From Candidatus Aquivivens invisus (GTDB taxonomy: Bacteria > Omnitrophota > Gorgyraeia > Aquiviventales > Aquiviventaceae): a stretch of 59,925 bases of DNA. The translations under genes and the position numbers were made by a program. The stretch lies in contig MHGA01000041.1 in assembly GCA_001804415.1 (NCBI GenBank), positions 1-59,925 on the forward strand, given 5' to 3'. The notes beneath the pieces are model-generated. The model did not search any database. It was not told the origin of the DNA and worked only from the letters and a program-made list of their open reading frames with translations. Shown piece by piece: positions 8,668 through 19,044 of the stretch. Positions within the stretch are counted from its first letter, which is position 1; each line of letters opens with the position of its first letter.

Positions 8668-8883
8668 CCCCCCACCGGCTGGTTGGTCCCCGTCCGGCCG
8701 CTGTCACGACTGTTGCCCAATGGTGACAGCGACCGCTTCGCCTGTGGCAGGCGATGCGATGTGTGATGGCGAAGCCCAGCCGGTGGGGGGATCATGCACG
8801 AGTCTCTTGGCGGCTATTATACCGCCTCACGAGGCTCGCGTCATCCCGAGAAATGCCAGGCGGGTTTGCGCGTTTTCGCGTTA

Positions 8884-8925
8884 GTCGCTTGTCACTTGTC
8901 GCTTGTCACTTGTCACTGGTTGCTC
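8884..8925. repeat. Heptamer array (CTTGTCR)n
   Basis: cgcttgtcacttgtcgcttgtcacttgtcactggttg. Confidence 0.8.
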
Positions 8926-9316
8926 AGGCCAGTTCGAGCTGCCCGAGCAGCATGGCGACGGTCTTCAACAACTCGGTGGAGTTACAGGGCTTTGGGAGGT
9001 AGGCGTCGGCTCCGCACGCGAATCCTTTCAGTTGAGCCAGCGGCTGATCCACGGCGGTCAACATCAGGATCGGCACTTCCCACGGGTGAAAGAGCCGGCG
9101 CAGGTCTTTGCAGACGTCAAAACCGCTCCGGTCAGGCAATTGAAGATCGAGGATCACAAGATCCGGATGGCGGAGACTTGCGGCTTGGAGCGCTGAGAGC
9201 CCATTGAGCTGGATTTCCACCTCGAATCCGGACGATCGTAAGCGAGTCGCCAGGAGGGTCGCAAGCGTTTCGTCGTCGTCCACGATGAGGATCCGATCCC
9301 GTCTGCTCTGGTCCAT
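8924..9316 (-). CDS. Response regulator (receiver domain only)
   Basis: MDQSRRDRILIVDDDETLATLLATRLRSSGFEV...DLVILDLQLPDRSGFDVCKDLR...PILMLTAVD...GADAYLPKPC. Confidence 0.85.
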   Translation of the reverse strand: MDQSRRDRILIVDDDETLATLLATRLRSSGFEVEIQLNGLSALQAASLRHPDLVILDLQLPDRSGFDVCKDLRRLFHPWEVPILMLTAVDQPLAQLKGFACGADAYLPKPCNSTELLKTVAMLLGQLELA

Positions 9317-9450
9317 GCCACCCTCCGTGGTTGCCTCCCGACAACACAGAACCCCCAGGTCCACCTGAGGGGCTTTCCTGAGGGCTTGTACCTCAACTAT
9401 GCCTGATCGCAACCGTCGCTGTCAAGACGGTGTTATAATAGGCTCTCATC

Positions 9451-12213
9451 ATGTGGTGGCAGTTTACGGATCAGGACCCTGAGGCTCCCCCGACGGGGAC
9501 GTTCCGAGCCGTCGGCGCGGAACGGATCGGCCGGCTCTATTTTCCGCTGGTTAATGACGCGGGGTTGCTCTCGTGGACCACCCCACGGCTGCACGGCAGT
9601 CCGGCCGCAAGCCACGCCCGCTACCTCGCCCCTCCCCTGACGGCTGAAGACCTTCCTCATACCCTCCTCCATCGCGATGTCTGGCTGGTGGTTCCTCATC
9701 GGGCACCCTTTTCGCTCTCCGGGCTGTCTCCCGATGGGCTCGCTCCGCCTCGGGATCATTCGCGCCACTCCCTCTCGACCATCGAGGCCGGGCCAGGCTG
9801 GTTCGCGCTGACCCGAGCAGCCTCTGACGGACGATTCGTGGTGCGCGCGACACTCTGGTGTCCGGCCGATCTGAACGCCAAGGTCGAGGTGATGTGGATC
9901 GAGGTGACGAACACGTCCTCGAAGCCCCTCAGGGCGCTCGTGTACGCCGCGGTGCCGATGTTTGCGCGATCGGCTGACAACGTCCGCGATCACCGGCATG
10001 TCACCGCCCTGCTGCATCGGGTCACAATCGGGCGGCACAGCGTGACCGTGGTGCCCACGATGTCGTTTGACGAGCGGGGGCATCGGGTCAATCGCACGCG
10101 CTATCATGTCCTCGCGGTGGGTCCTGGAACCCGCGCGCCGACAGACGTCTGGGGCATCGAAGAGCAGTTTCTCGGCGAAGGCGGGACGTTCGCATCACCG
10201 GAGGCGGTGTGGCAGCAGCGCCGCGCACCCCCGGCCGCTCGCCTGCCTCAAGGGCGGGAGGCTATCGGCGGCTTCCGCTTTGCCCAGCACACGCTGCCGC
10301 CCAACCGCAGCGTCTCCTCCCTGCTCCTGGCCGGCATCGCCGACGACCCTGGTGAGATGCGGCGGTGGCTGCGCTGGGCGAAGCGGCCCGGCTTCGCCGC
10401 CCGGTCCCTCGCCGCCACCAAGACCCGGTGGCTGACTCGCATTCATCGCGTGACCTTTCAGACGGCCGAGCGCCACCTCGATCAGTGGCTGACGTGGGTT
10501 GGGTTTCAGCCGATGCTGCGCCGGGCCTATGGCAACTCGTACCTGCCTCAGTTCGATTACGGCCGAGGGGGACGCGGGTGGCGCGACGTGTGGCAGGACG
10601 GTCTGGCGTTGCTGCTCTCCGATCCGTCATCGGTGCGTCCGATGTTGCTGCGCCATGTGGGGGGCGTGCGGATCGACGGTTCGAATGCGACCATCATCGG
10701 CAAGGACGGTGCGTTCATTGCAGACCGCAACAACATTCCGCGGACGTGGATGGACCATGGGGTCTGGCCCATTCACACGATCCTGCTCTATCTCGATCAG
10801 ACCGGAGACGTGGGGTTCGTGCTGCGGGAACGGGAATACTTCCGGGACGCGCAGATCTTCCGATGCCATCGGCAAGATCCGCGATGGACCGAGGCCTCAG
10901 GCGCGTGGCTGCGGACCCGTCGAGGCCGTCGCTACCGGGGCTCGGTCTTGGAGCATCTGCTGCTGCAAACCGTCAGCGCGTTCTTCAACGTGGGCGGCCA
11001 CAATCTCTGCCGACTTGAGGGCGCGGACTGGAACGACGGGCTGGACATGGCATGCCGCCGAGGCGAATCGGTGGCCTTCAGCGCGTTCTACGCCTGGAAT
11101 CTCAAACGGCTGGCTTCTCTCGCCCAGGCCTTGCGCGCCCACGGCCACAAGACGGTGCCGCTTGCCGAAGAGCTCTTGCTGCTGCTGGATCGCCTGCCGG
11201 GGCAGCGTCGCGTGGCCTACCAGCAAACCTCCGCCAAACAGGCTCGTCTTGAGCGCTATCTGCAGGAGGTGTCCCGGGCTGTGTCAGGCCGGAAAATCCC
11301 TGTCTTGCTTGAGGCGCTCAGCGAGGATCTATCGGCGAAATACGACGACCTCGCCACCCGCATCCGCGCGCAGGAGTGGATTCCTCTCACGGGCGGCGGG
11401 TTCTTCAACGGCTATTACGACGACCTCGGCCGGCGGGTTGAGGGGCCGCATCGCCTGGGGCTGCGGATGACGTTGACGGGACAGGTCTTCCCGGTCATGG
11501 CCGGCATCGCGACCGATGAGCAGGTGGCTCATGTGATCGCGTCGGTGAATCGGTTTTTGCGCGACCCGCGCCTCGGCGGCGTCCGGCTGAACACGGATTT
11601 CAAGGAACGGCAACCGGCGCTGGGGCGGGCGTTTTCGTTTGCCTACGGCGAGAAAGAAAACGGCGCGATCTTCAGCCACATGGCGGTGATGTACGCCTCT
11701 GCCCTGTACCTGCGCCGGCAAGCCCTTGAGGGGCGCGCCGTGTGGCAGGCGCTGTACCGCCTGGCGACCGACCAGCCGGTCGCGAAGATCTTCCCGGGCC
11801 TGCCGGAGTACTTCAATGCCGAGGGCCGAGGGATGTACAGCTATCTCACGGGGTCGGCGTCCTGGCTGATCTGTCTGCTGTTGACGCAGGTCTACGGCAT
11901 CCGCGGGGCGCTGGGTGATCTGGTGATCGATCCGCAGCTGACGCGTGACGATTTCGGCTCCCGTCGCGCGCTGCGGGTTCACACCGCATTCGCCGGCCGG
12001 CCGCTCGTCATCACCATCGCCAACCCTAAGCGCCTCGAGGCCGGCCGGTATGCCGTCGAACGCATCCGCCACGATCGCGACGGCGCCGCGATCCCCTTCA
12101 CCCGACTGCCGGCGGGAGGCGCGCGCCTCGCCCGCTCCCACGTGCATCGCTTTCCCGCCCGCCGCCCAACCCCCCTCACCATCACGCTATCCCGCTTCTC
12201 CTACGCCAGCTGA
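9451..12213 (+). CDS. GH94 (former GT36)-type glycoside phosphorylase-like protein
   Basis: 920 aa; YLPQFDYGRGGRGWRDVWQDGLALL, RIDGSNATIIGK, CRLEGADWNDGLDMACRRGES, TGSASWLICLLLTQVYGIRGALGDLVIDP. Confidence 0.85.
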   Translation: MWWQFTDQDPEAPPTGTFRAVGAERIGRLYFPLVNDAGLLSWTTPRLHGSPAASHARYLAPPLTAEDLPHTLLHRDVWLVVPHRAPFSLSGLSPDGLAPPRDHSRHSLSTIEAGPGWFALTRAASDGRFVVRATLWCPADLNAKVEVMWIEVTNTSSKPLRALVYAAVPMFARSADNVRDHRHVTALLHRVTIGRHSVTVVPTMSFDERGHRVNRTRYHVLAVGPGTRAPTDVWGIEEQFLGEGGTFASPEAVWQQRRAPPAARLPQGREAIGGFRFAQHTLPPNRSVSSLLLAGIADDPGEMRRWLRWAKRPGFAARSLAATKTRWLTRIHRVTFQTAERHLDQWLTWVGFQPMLRRAYGNSYLPQFDYGRGGRGWRDVWQDGLALLLSDPSSVRPMLLRHVGGVRIDGSNATIIGKDGAFIADRNNIPRTWMDHGVWPIHTILLYLDQTGDVGFVLREREYFRDAQIFRCHRQDPRWTEASGAWLRTRRGRRYRGSVLEHLLLQTVSAFFNVGGHNLCRLEGADWNDGLDMACRRGESVAFSAFYAWNLKRLASLAQALRAHGHKTVPLAEELLLLLDRLPGQRRVAYQQTSAKQARLERYLQEVSRAVSGRKIPVLLEALSEDLSAKYDDLATRIRAQEWIPLTGGGFFNGYYDDLGRRVEGPHRLGLRMTLTGQVFPVMAGIATDEQVAHVIASVNRFLRDPRLGGVRLNTDFKERQPALGRAFSFAYGEKENGAIFSHMAVMYASALYLRRQALEGRAVWQALYRLATDQPVAKIFPGLPEYFNAEGRGMYSYLTGSASWLICLLLTQVYGIRGALGDLVIDPQLTRDDFGSRRALRVHTAFAGRPLVITIANPKRLEAGRYAVERIRHDRDGAAIPFTRLPAGGARLARSHVHRFPARRPTPLTITLSRFSYAS

Positions 12214-12226
12214 ACTCAGGAGCGCT

Positions 12227-12344
12227 GGCCACGGGTCCTGCCGCTGCGCCTTCCCCACCGTTTTGCTTCGTTTTGCTTCGCAAAAACGAAGCAAAACGAA
12301 GCAGTGGGGACGGCGGGAGCCCTGGCTCCGCGTCACCCGTGGCC
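12227..12344. repeat. TTTTGCTTCG hairpin element, copy 1
   Basis: Outer arms GGCCACGGGT / ACCCGTGGCC; core shared with 15663-15784; inner palindrome TGCTTCGTTTTGCTTCG...CGAAGCAAAACGAAGCA. Confidence 0.85.
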
Positions 12345-12371
12345 TGAGGGAATCGCCCGCCCGCTGAGGTC

Positions 12372-12473
12372 GCCCCGCATGTTTTGCTTCGCCCCCTGAA
12401 ATGCGAAGCATTTCGGGGACTGAGTCCTGGAAATCGCTCCGCGATTTCTCAGGGCAAAACGAAGCAAGCGGGG
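12372..12473. repeat. Related multi-hairpin element with TTTTGCTTCG / CGAAGCAA arms
   Basis: ccccgcatgttttgcttcgcccc...ggggcaaaacgaagcaagcgggg enclosing hairpins CCTGAAATGCGAAGCATTTCGGGG and GAAATCGCTCCGCGATTTC. Confidence 0.7.
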
Positions 12474-12551
12474 CTCCCCGCTGGCGGGCCCAGTGAGGGA
12501 CTGGCACGGCCTGCGACGAGCCGGACGTTAGGCCACCCGAGCGGCCACGGT

Positions 12552-12576
12552 GTCCTTGACGCGCAGCGTCAAGGAC
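12552..12576. repeat. Perfect 11-bp inverted repeat hairpin
   Basis: GTCCTTGACGC-GCA-GCGTCAAGGAC. Confidence 0.75.
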
Positions 12577-12729
12577 GAGCGAGGGTGGACGCCCGAGCGA
12601 AGGGCTGGCACGGTGGGCCAGCCCGAGCGTTCCGGCGAGCGCAGGACGTGACAGGCCCGTGCCGCCCCGAATCGGAAGAACAAACGGGCTGGAAATCCGG
12701 TGTGTGATCGAGTAGAGTGATAGTTTCCC

Positions 12730-13470
12730 ATGACGGTCGTCGCCTCGGTCCTGACGTGCAGCCGCACCCTCGTCGATCTCCTCTATCCCGCGGCGTGCCT
12801 GCTGTGTCGCGCCCCAACCGATGGGTCCGCTTCGCCGGTCTGCGAGTCGTGCCAGCTCGCCATGCCAAGGTCCCTGGCTCCGGTCTGTGCGCGATGCGGG
12901 CTGGGGCTTGCTGGAGCCTACGATGCGCACCTTGTGTGTCCCGCCTGCCAGCGGCATCCACCGGTCTTTGGACAGGCTCGCGCCCCGTTTGTCTACGCCA
13001 GGGCGGTGCCCGACGCCATCAAGACGTTCAAATACCGCGGACGGCACCGGCTTGGGGCCTGGCTGGCCGCGCAGATGGCTGAGGAAGTGCGGCATCATGC
13101 GCCCTTCGCCGACGTGCAAGCGGTCGTCCCTGTCCCCTTGCACTGGTTCACACGACGGCTCAGGGGCTTCGATCCGCCGATCGCCCTCGCCCGCACCATT
13201 GCGAGATTGTTGGGAGTCCCTTACGTCCCGCTCTTGCAGCGGACTCGCTGGACCGCGACGCAAACCCGGTTGAGCCCTTCGGCGCGCGCGCGGAACGTGG
13301 AGGGAGCCTTCCGAGTCAGCGCCCGTCCACGGCCAAGCGGAGGAGTCCTCCTCATCGATGATGTGCTGACGAGTGGGGCCACCGCCAACGCCTGCGCGCA
13401 CGTCCTCCGACGCGCGGGGATCCAGCCCGTCCACGTGCTCACCGCCGCGAGAACCCCGCTCCACCCATGA
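12730..13470 (+). CDS. comF: ComF family phosphoribosyltransferase-like protein
   Basis: Two Cys-rich zinc-binding motifs; FKYRGRHRLGAWLA; VPVPLHWFTRRLRGFDPPIALAR; VLLIDDVLTSGATANACAHVL. Confidence 0.9.
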   Translation: MTVVASVLTCSRTLVDLLYPAACLLCRAPTDGSASPVCESCQLAMPRSLAPVCARCGLGLAGAYDAHLVCPACQRHPPVFGQARAPFVYARAVPDAIKTFKYRGRHRLGAWLAAQMAEEVRHHAPFADVQAVVPVPLHWFTRRLRGFDPPIALARTIARLLGVPYVPLLQRTRWTATQTRLSPSARARNVEGAFRVSARPRPSGGVLLIDDVLTSGATANACAHVLRRAGIQPVHVLTAARTPLHP

Positions 13471-14558
13471 AGATTCTCCGGGCCTACGTCCTCAAAGAAC
13501 ACGCCGCACCGCTGGCGGTGGCGGTCAGCGGGCTGACCGTGGTGGCGCTGGTGGGCAACCTCGTGAAACTCGCGGAGCTGGTCATCGCCAAAGGGGTGAG
13601 CCTCTTCGATGTGCTGCGGCTCTTGATCTACTCGGTCCCCTACCTCCTTACCTTCACCCTGCCCATCGCGTGCTTGATCGCGATGGTGATGGCCTTTGGA
13701 CGGCTGAGCAGCGACTATGAGCTGATCGCCATCCGGGCCTCGGGTGTGGCGCCGGCGCGGCTGGTGTGGCCGATCCTCACGGTGGGGCTGGTGATGAGCG
13801 GGATGATGCTCGCGCTCAATGACCGGGTCATTCCGGCCACGCACCTTGCGTCCCGCCGGCAGCTCAAAGCCATCGGCATCAAGCATCCCACCGCCTACAT
13901 CGAAGCGGGGGCCTTCATCAAAGAATTCGAACCCTACGTCCTGTTCGTGTACCACGTCGACCGGCAGATCCTGCACAATGTCCGGATCTACGAGCCGCAA
14001 CCCAACGGCCCGACGCGCACCATCCTCGCGAGTCGAGGGGAGTTCGAGCCGCTGCCGGACAAACGGGGGGTGCGGCTCAAACTCTATGAGGGCACGGTCG
14101 ATGAATGGAACCCCGAACATCCCGGCTCGCTCTACAAAGTCTCCTTCGGCACCTACACCATGAACATGATCTCGGACGCCGAAGCCGGGAAGCGGATCGG
14201 CAAGAAACTCAAAGAGATGTCGTTCAAGGAACTCGGCATCGAACGGCAGCGGCTGCAGGCCGAAGGCATCGATGCCCTGCCGGTCTCGTTGGAGCTTCAC
14301 CGCAAACTGGCGTTCTCCTTTGCCACGCTGATGTTCGTCGCCTTCGGGCTCAGCCTGGGCCTCTCCCTGCACCACCACGAACGGCTGGTCATCTTCGTGT
14401 GGGTGCTCGGCTGGAGCATGGCCTACTATCTGGCGACGATCGGGCTGAACGCCATCGCCCTCAAAGGGTGGGCTCCGCCGTGGCTGGCGATGTGGACGCC
14501 GAACTTCGCGGGCGGGGCCTTCGCGGGACTGCGGCTTTGGCACACCCTCCGCCGCTGA
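13467..14558 (+). CDS. lptF: LptF/LptG (YjgP/YjgQ) family LPS export permease
   Basis: MKILRAYVLKEHAAPLAVAVSGLTVVALVGNLVKLAELVIAKGV; C-terminal TM block; tandem with a paralogue. Confidence 0.8.
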   Translation: MKILRAYVLKEHAAPLAVAVSGLTVVALVGNLVKLAELVIAKGVSLFDVLRLLIYSVPYLLTFTLPIACLIAMVMAFGRLSSDYELIAIRASGVAPARLVWPILTVGLVMSGMMLALNDRVIPATHLASRRQLKAIGIKHPTAYIEAGAFIKEFEPYVLFVYHVDRQILHNVRIYEPQPNGPTRTILASRGEFEPLPDKRGVRLKLYEGTVDEWNPEHPGSLYKVSFGTYTMNMISDAEAGKRIGKKLKEMSFKELGIERQRLQAEGIDALPVSLELHRKLAFSFATLMFVAFGLSLGLSLHHHERLVIFVWVLGWSMAYYLATIGLNAIALKGWAPPWLAMWTPNFAGGAFAGLRLWHTLRR

Positions 14559-15637
14559 TGCGGATCCTTGATCGGTACACGACCAAGCAGCTCTTCCCCG
14601 TGTGGGTGTGGTGTATGCTGGTGTTCGTTTTCATCAGCCTGCTCATCGATCTCTTCGGGCACCTCGAAGAGATCCTGCAGTATCGGATCCCGTTGGCGAC
14701 TGTCGCGCAGTACTATCTCACCTTCACCCCGCTCGTCATCGTCCGCGCCTCGCCGTTGGCGTTGCTCCTCAGCTGCGCGTTCGTCGCCATGCGCCTGGTC
14801 CGCTATCAAGAGCTGTTGGCGATGCACGCGGGAGGAGTCAGCCTCGTGCGCGCCGGCGTCCCATTTGTCCTGGTGGGATGGTTCGTCAGCCTCTTCGTCT
14901 TCGCCCTCAACGACCGTGTGGTGCCGCAGACCGCCGCGGCGTATGAGCAGATGCGGTATGAATTGTTTCGCGGGCGGCAGCAGCCGCACCTCCTGGAGAG
15001 TGTGGCCACCCTGGATCGGGACAACCGGTTGTATCACGCGCGCCAGTTTCATCTGGACCGCAATGAGCTCACCGATCTGTCCATTCTCGAGCACGATGTG
15101 CGCAACCAGCCCACGAGAAGCTACTACGCCCGCCAGGCCTTCTTCACCCCCCATGGGCTGCTGCTCATCTCAGGCACGATCTACCGGATCAGCCCCAAGG
15201 GCCTGCTGACCGGCGAGCCGGTTCCGTTTGTGGAACGGCTGCTGAACTTCCCGGTCACGCCGACGTCATTCCGGCAATCCGACAGCCAGCCCGAGACGAT
15301 GCGGGTGGGCCAGTTGCGCCGCCTGATCGCGCACCTGAAGGCGAACCACATCACCAATATCCGGCGCTACGCGACGGAGCTCACCGCTAAGCTGACCTTG
15401 CCCTTCATGAACGTCGTGATGTGCGTGATCGCCTTTATCGGCGCCACGCGGCGCCAACGCCGCGGGCATCTGCGGGGGCTCGGGACCAGCCTGGGGTGGG
15501 GGGTGCTGTACTACCTGGGGGTGGCGGCGGGTCAGGGTGTGGCGAAGGAAGGCTTCCTGCCGGTGGTGGTGGCCATGTGGGCCCCGCACCTCATCGCCCT
15601 GGGCCTGTGCTGGCGCGCCCTGCGTCAGCATGCTTGA
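14558..15637 (+). CDS. lptG: LptG/LptF (YjgP/YjgQ) family LPS export permease
   Basis: MRILDRYTTKQLFPVWVWCMLVFVFISLLIDLFGHLEEIL; stop/start overlap with previous gene; the longer 14105 ORF is upstream read-through. Confidence 0.82.
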   Translation: MRILDRYTTKQLFPVWVWCMLVFVFISLLIDLFGHLEEILQYRIPLATVAQYYLTFTPLVIVRASPLALLLSCAFVAMRLVRYQELLAMHAGGVSLVRAGVPFVLVGWFVSLFVFALNDRVVPQTAAAYEQMRYELFRGRQQPHLLESVATLDRDNRLYHARQFHLDRNELTDLSILEHDVRNQPTRSYYARQAFFTPHGLLLISGTIYRISPKGLLTGEPVPFVERLLNFPVTPTSFRQSDSQPETMRVGQLRRLIAHLKANHITNIRRYATELTAKLTLPFMNVVMCVIAFIGATRRQRRGHLRGLGTSLGWGVLYYLGVAAGQGVAKEGFLPVVVAMWAPHLIALGLCWRALRQHA

Positions 15638-15662
15638 TCACCCAATCACTTAATCAGGTACT

Positions 15663-15784
15663 GGTCAAGTTTGACAGGGCCTGTCGCTGCGCCTTCCCCA
15701 CCGTTTTGCTTCGTTTTTGCGAAGCAAAACGAAGCAGTGGGGACGGCGGGAGCCCTGGCTCCGCGCCACCCGTCAAACTTGACC
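15663..15784. repeat. TTTTGCTTCG hairpin element, copy 2
   Basis: Outer arms GGTCAAGTTTGACaGGG (15663-15679) / CCCGTCAAACTTGACC (15769-15784); core nearly identical to copy 1. Confidence 0.85.
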
Positions 15785-15803
15785 ACCACCCTTAATCACG
15801 CGC

Positions 15804-17066
15804 TCACGTCCCAAGCTCCCAGCTCGAGAGATAACGGGACTGCTCCTGGGTGAGGCGGTCGATGCGCACGCCCAGCGCCTTGAGCTTCAGGACGGCGATG
15901 CGCCGGTCGATGGCAGCCGGGACGGGATAGACTTTGCGCCCAAGGCGAGCGCCGTGACGCACGAGATGCTCTGAGGCCAGCGCCTGATTGGCGAACGACA
16001 GATCCATCACGTTCGAGGGATGGCCTTCCGCGCAGGCCAAATTGACCAGTCGCCCTTCACCCAGCACGTTGATCCGCCGCCCATTGGCGAGGGTGTACTG
16101 GTCGATGCCGTTGCGCACGACGTGATGGCGCCGGCTGACGCGGCGCAGGGCCTCCAGATCGATCTCCACGTCGAAATGGCCGGAGTTAGCCACGAGGGCC
16201 CCGTCCTTCATGCGCCGGAAATGGCGCGCGGCGATGACCTTCGAACAGCCGGTCACGGTGACAAAAATGTCGCCGACGCCGGCGGCCCGCTCAAGTGGCA
16301 TCACTTGAAAGCCGTCCATCACCGCTTCCAGGGCTTTCAGCGCATCCACCTCGGTCACGATCACATGCGCCCCCATGCCCCGAGCCCGCTGGGCGAGTCC
16401 TTTTCCGCACCAGCCATAGCCCGCCACCACGAACACCGAGCCCGCCAGGAGGCGGTTCGTCATGCGCAAGATCCCGTCAATCGTCGATTGGCCGGTTCCA
16501 TAGCGGTTGTCGAACAGATGCTTGGTGTTGGCGTCGTTCACCGCGATCACGGGGTAGCGCAGCTTGCCTTGGGCTTCGAGGCTGCGCAAGCGGATCACGC
16601 CGGTCGTCGTCTCCTCGGTGCCCCCGATGATGTCGCGCCCGAACCGCCCGGGCTCCTTGTGGATCGTCGACACCAGATCGGCCCCGTCATCCATGGTGAT
16701 GTGCGGCGACATCGAGAGGACCTCGTGGATGTGCGCATAGTAGGTGCGCCGATCTTCTCCCCGAACGGCATACACCGCGATCCCGAAGTCCTTGACCAGG
16801 CTGGCGGCGATGTCGTCCTGCGTCGAGAGCGGGTTGGAGGCGCACAGCGCCAGCCGGGCGCCGCCGGCTTTCAAGGTCAGCATCAAGTGAGCCGTTTCGG
16901 TCGTCACATGCAGACAGGCCGCCAGGCGCACGCCCTTGAAGGGTTTGGTGCGAAACATCTGGGCGCGAATCTGTCCCAGAACCGGCATCTGGCCCTCGGC
17001 CCAGTCGATCTTCGCCCGTCCCGATTTCGCGAGATTCGCATGCTTGATATGAAATGTCCTTCTCAC
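15804..17066 (-). CDS. ahcY: S-adenosylhomocysteine hydrolase
   Basis: [97 protein letters not shown]. Confidence 0.97.
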   Translation of the reverse strand: MRRTFHIKHANLAKSGRAKIDWAEGQMPVLGQIRAQMFRTKPFKGVRLAACLHVTTETAHLMLTLKAGGARLALCASNPLSTQDDIAASLVKDFGIAVYAVRGEDRRTYYAHIHEVLSMSPHITMDDGADLVSTIHKEPGRFGRDIIGGTEETTTGVIRLRSLEAQGKLRYPVIAVNDANTKHLFDNRYGTGQSTIDGILRMTNRLLAGSVFVVAGYGWCGKGLAQRARGMGAHVIVTEVDALKALEAVMDGFQVMPLERAAGVGDIFVTVTGCSKVIAARHFRRMKDGALVANSGHFDVEIDLEALRRVSRRHHVVRNGIDQYTLANGRRINVLGEGRLVNLACAEGHPSNVMDLSFANQALASEHLVRHGARLGRKVYPVPAAIDRRIAVLKLKALGVRIDRLTQEQSRYLSSWELGT

Positions 17067-17092
17067 GTTCCCTCCCGTCGTTTGTTTCTTTT

Positions 17093-17132
17093 TTTCACTT
17101 ATTGCTTACTGCTTACTGCTTATTGCTTTTTT
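17093..17132. repeat. Heptamer array (CTGCTTA-type)
   Basis: ttttcacttattgcttactgcttactgcttattgctttttt. Confidence 0.7.
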
Positions 17133-18276
17133 AGTGGTGCTTCGCGGCCCGCTTGATGTCGTTCACGCGGTCGAGCTCTTCCCAGGTAAACCCGTCGTCC
17201 GTGCGCCCGAAGTGGCCGTAGGCGGCGGTCTTGAGATAGATCGGCCGGCGCAGCTTGAGCGTCCGGATGATCCCGTGGGGCGTGAGGTCGAACAGCTCGC
17301 GGATCATCTTGATGATCTGATGCTCCGGCAGCTTGCCGCTCCCGTGGGTGCTGACCATGATCGACACCGGTTCAGCGACCCCGATGGCGTAGGCCAACTG
17401 GATTTCGCACTTGTCCGCCACGCCGGCGGCAACGAGATTCTTCGCGACATACCGGGCCATGTAGGCGGCGGAGCGATCCACCTTGGTCGGATCCTTGCCG
17501 GAGAACGCCCCACCCCCGTGGCCGATGACCCCGCCATAGGTGTCCATGATGATCTTGCGTCCGGTCAGGCCGGTGTCACCCATGGGCCCGCCCACCTCGA
17601 ACCGTCCGGTGGGGTTGACGAAGATCTTCGTCTGCTTATCGAGCCACTGCTTGGGGACCACGTGCTCGATCACGTGGTGTTTCATATCCGAGCGGATTTT
17701 CGACAGCGGGACTCCCACTCTATGGTGGGCGCTCACAATCACGGCTTCGATCCGCCCCACGTGCCCGTCATGGTACTCCACCGTGACCTGGGTTTTGCCG
17801 TCCGGACGAAGATAGTCGATCAGCCGCTGCTTGCGGACCTCAGCCAGCCGCTGCGCCAACCGGTGCGCGAGGATAATCGGCATCGGCATGTACTCCGGCG
17901 TCTCATTGGTCGCATAGCCGAACATCATCCCCTGATCGCCTGCCCCGCCTTTGTCCACGCCCAACGCGATGTCCGGCGACTGGGCTTGGACGGACGTCGA
18001 CACGCCACAGGTTTTTGCGGCGAAGCCGTGCTCCGGCTCGTCGTAGCCGATCTCATGGATCGTCCGGCGGACGATCTGGGGGATCTCGATATAGCACGAC
18101 GTCGTGATCTCTCCCGCGACGACGACCAACCCGGTGGTCACCAGGGTCTCGCAGGCCACCCGCCCGCTGGGATCCTTCTCGTAGATCGCGTCGAGCACGG
18201 CATCCGAGATCTGATCCGCGATCTTGTCTGGATGGCCTTCGGTCACCGATTCAGAGGTGAAGAGGGTCTTGCGCAT
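17131..18276 (-). CDS. metK: S-adenosylmethionine synthetase
   Basis: [85 protein letters not shown]. Confidence 0.98.
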   Translation of the reverse strand: MRKTLFTSESVTEGHPDKIADQISDAVLDAIYEKDPSGRVACETLVTTGLVVVAGEITTSCYIEIPQIVRRTIHEIGYDEPEHGFAAKTCGVSTSVQAQSPDIALGVDKGGAGDQGMMFGYATNETPEYMPMPIILAHRLAQRLAEVRKQRLIDYLRPDGKTQVTVEYHDGHVGRIEAVIVSAHHRVGVPLSKIRSDMKHHVIEHVVPKQWLDKQTKIFVNPTGRFEVGGPMGDTGLTGRKIIMDTYGGVIGHGGGAFSGKDPTKVDRSAAYMARYVAKNLVAAGVADKCEIQLAYAIGVAEPVSIMVSTHGSGKLPEHQIIKMIRELFDLTPHGIIRTLKLRRPIYLKTAAYGHFGRTDDGFTWEELDRVNDIKRAAKHH

Positions 18277-19043
18277 GAGCGACTCCTTTCTTTCTTGTCT
18301 TGCTTCTTCCAGTACCGGACGGCTTGACGGTACGCCTCTTGCGATCCGATATCAAACCAGACCCCCTGCGTCATGACGGCATAGACCGGTTGCCGGGCCA
18401 CGAGCCATTCGAGGAACTGGCCCGGGGCATCGCCGAGGCCGCCTTGCGCCAGGTAGGCCTGAATCTGCTGACGGATCGGATTCGGAAAATAGTAGAGGCA
18501 TAACCCGATGGTCCGGCAGGGCGGGCGGCGGGGCTTTTCCCACCACCGGATGATCCGTCCGTCCGGGTCGGTCTCGGCCACGCCAAACTGCCTCGCCTCC
18601 TTGAGTGTCGCGACCTCCCGTACCGCGACCGTCGCCGCCGGACGCCTTAACCGGGCGGCGCGGAGGACCTCCGTCAGCGAACCGGTCAGGAGATTGTCTG
18701 TCCCCAGAACCAAGACGTCATCGGCCGCCGCCCCCCGCTCCCAGGCACGCTGCAAATCCCGGATCGCGCCCAGCCGGGACTCAGGGGTTTCGGTGCCGTC
18801 ATCAAGAATCTCCACCGACGAGGATCGGCGGGCTTGCCAATGACGGAAGTGGCCCGCGAACTGGTGATTGGTGACCAGGATCGTCCGCGACACGTTGGGC
18901 ACCGCCTCAACCGCCTGCATGATGGTATCCAGGATGGTGTCGTCTCCCAACGGCAACAGGGCCTTGGGACGATCCTTCGTGAGCGGATAGAGCCGCGTCC
19001 CGTACCCGGCGGCTAAGAGGACGACGCTGAGAGACGGTCCCAT
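18243..19043 (-). CDS. Sugar-phosphate nucleotidyltransferase family protein
   Basis: [54 protein letters not shown]. Confidence 0.85.
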   Translation of the reverse strand: MGPSLSVVLLAAGYGTRLYPLTKDRPKALLPLGDDTILDTIMQAVEAVPNVSRTILVTNHQFAGHFRHWQARRSSSVEILDDGTETPESRLGAIRDLQRAWERGAAADDVLVLGTDNLLTGSLTEVLRAARLRRPAATVAVREVATLKEARQFGVAETDPDGRIIRWWEKPRRPPCRTIGLCLYYFPNPIRQQIQAYLAQGGLGDAPGQFLEWLVARQPVYAVMTQGVWFDIGSQEAYRQAVRYWKKQDKKERSRSCARPSSPLNR

Positions 19044-19044
19044 C

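Noticed and set aside
13221-14543. 440 aa minus-strand ORF opposite comF/lptF
   Set aside because: Antisense artefact; the plus-strand genes have strong family motifs and overlapping start/stop organisation.
14105-14557. N-terminal 151 residues of the 510 aa ORF ending at 15637
   Set aside because: Read-through in an alternative frame of lptF; the LptG start MRILDRYTTKQLF at 14558 is better supported.
17067-17130. Possible SAM/SAH riboswitch near ahcY and metK
   Set aside because: The short intergenic space contains only a heptamer array; metK overlaps the upstream gene.
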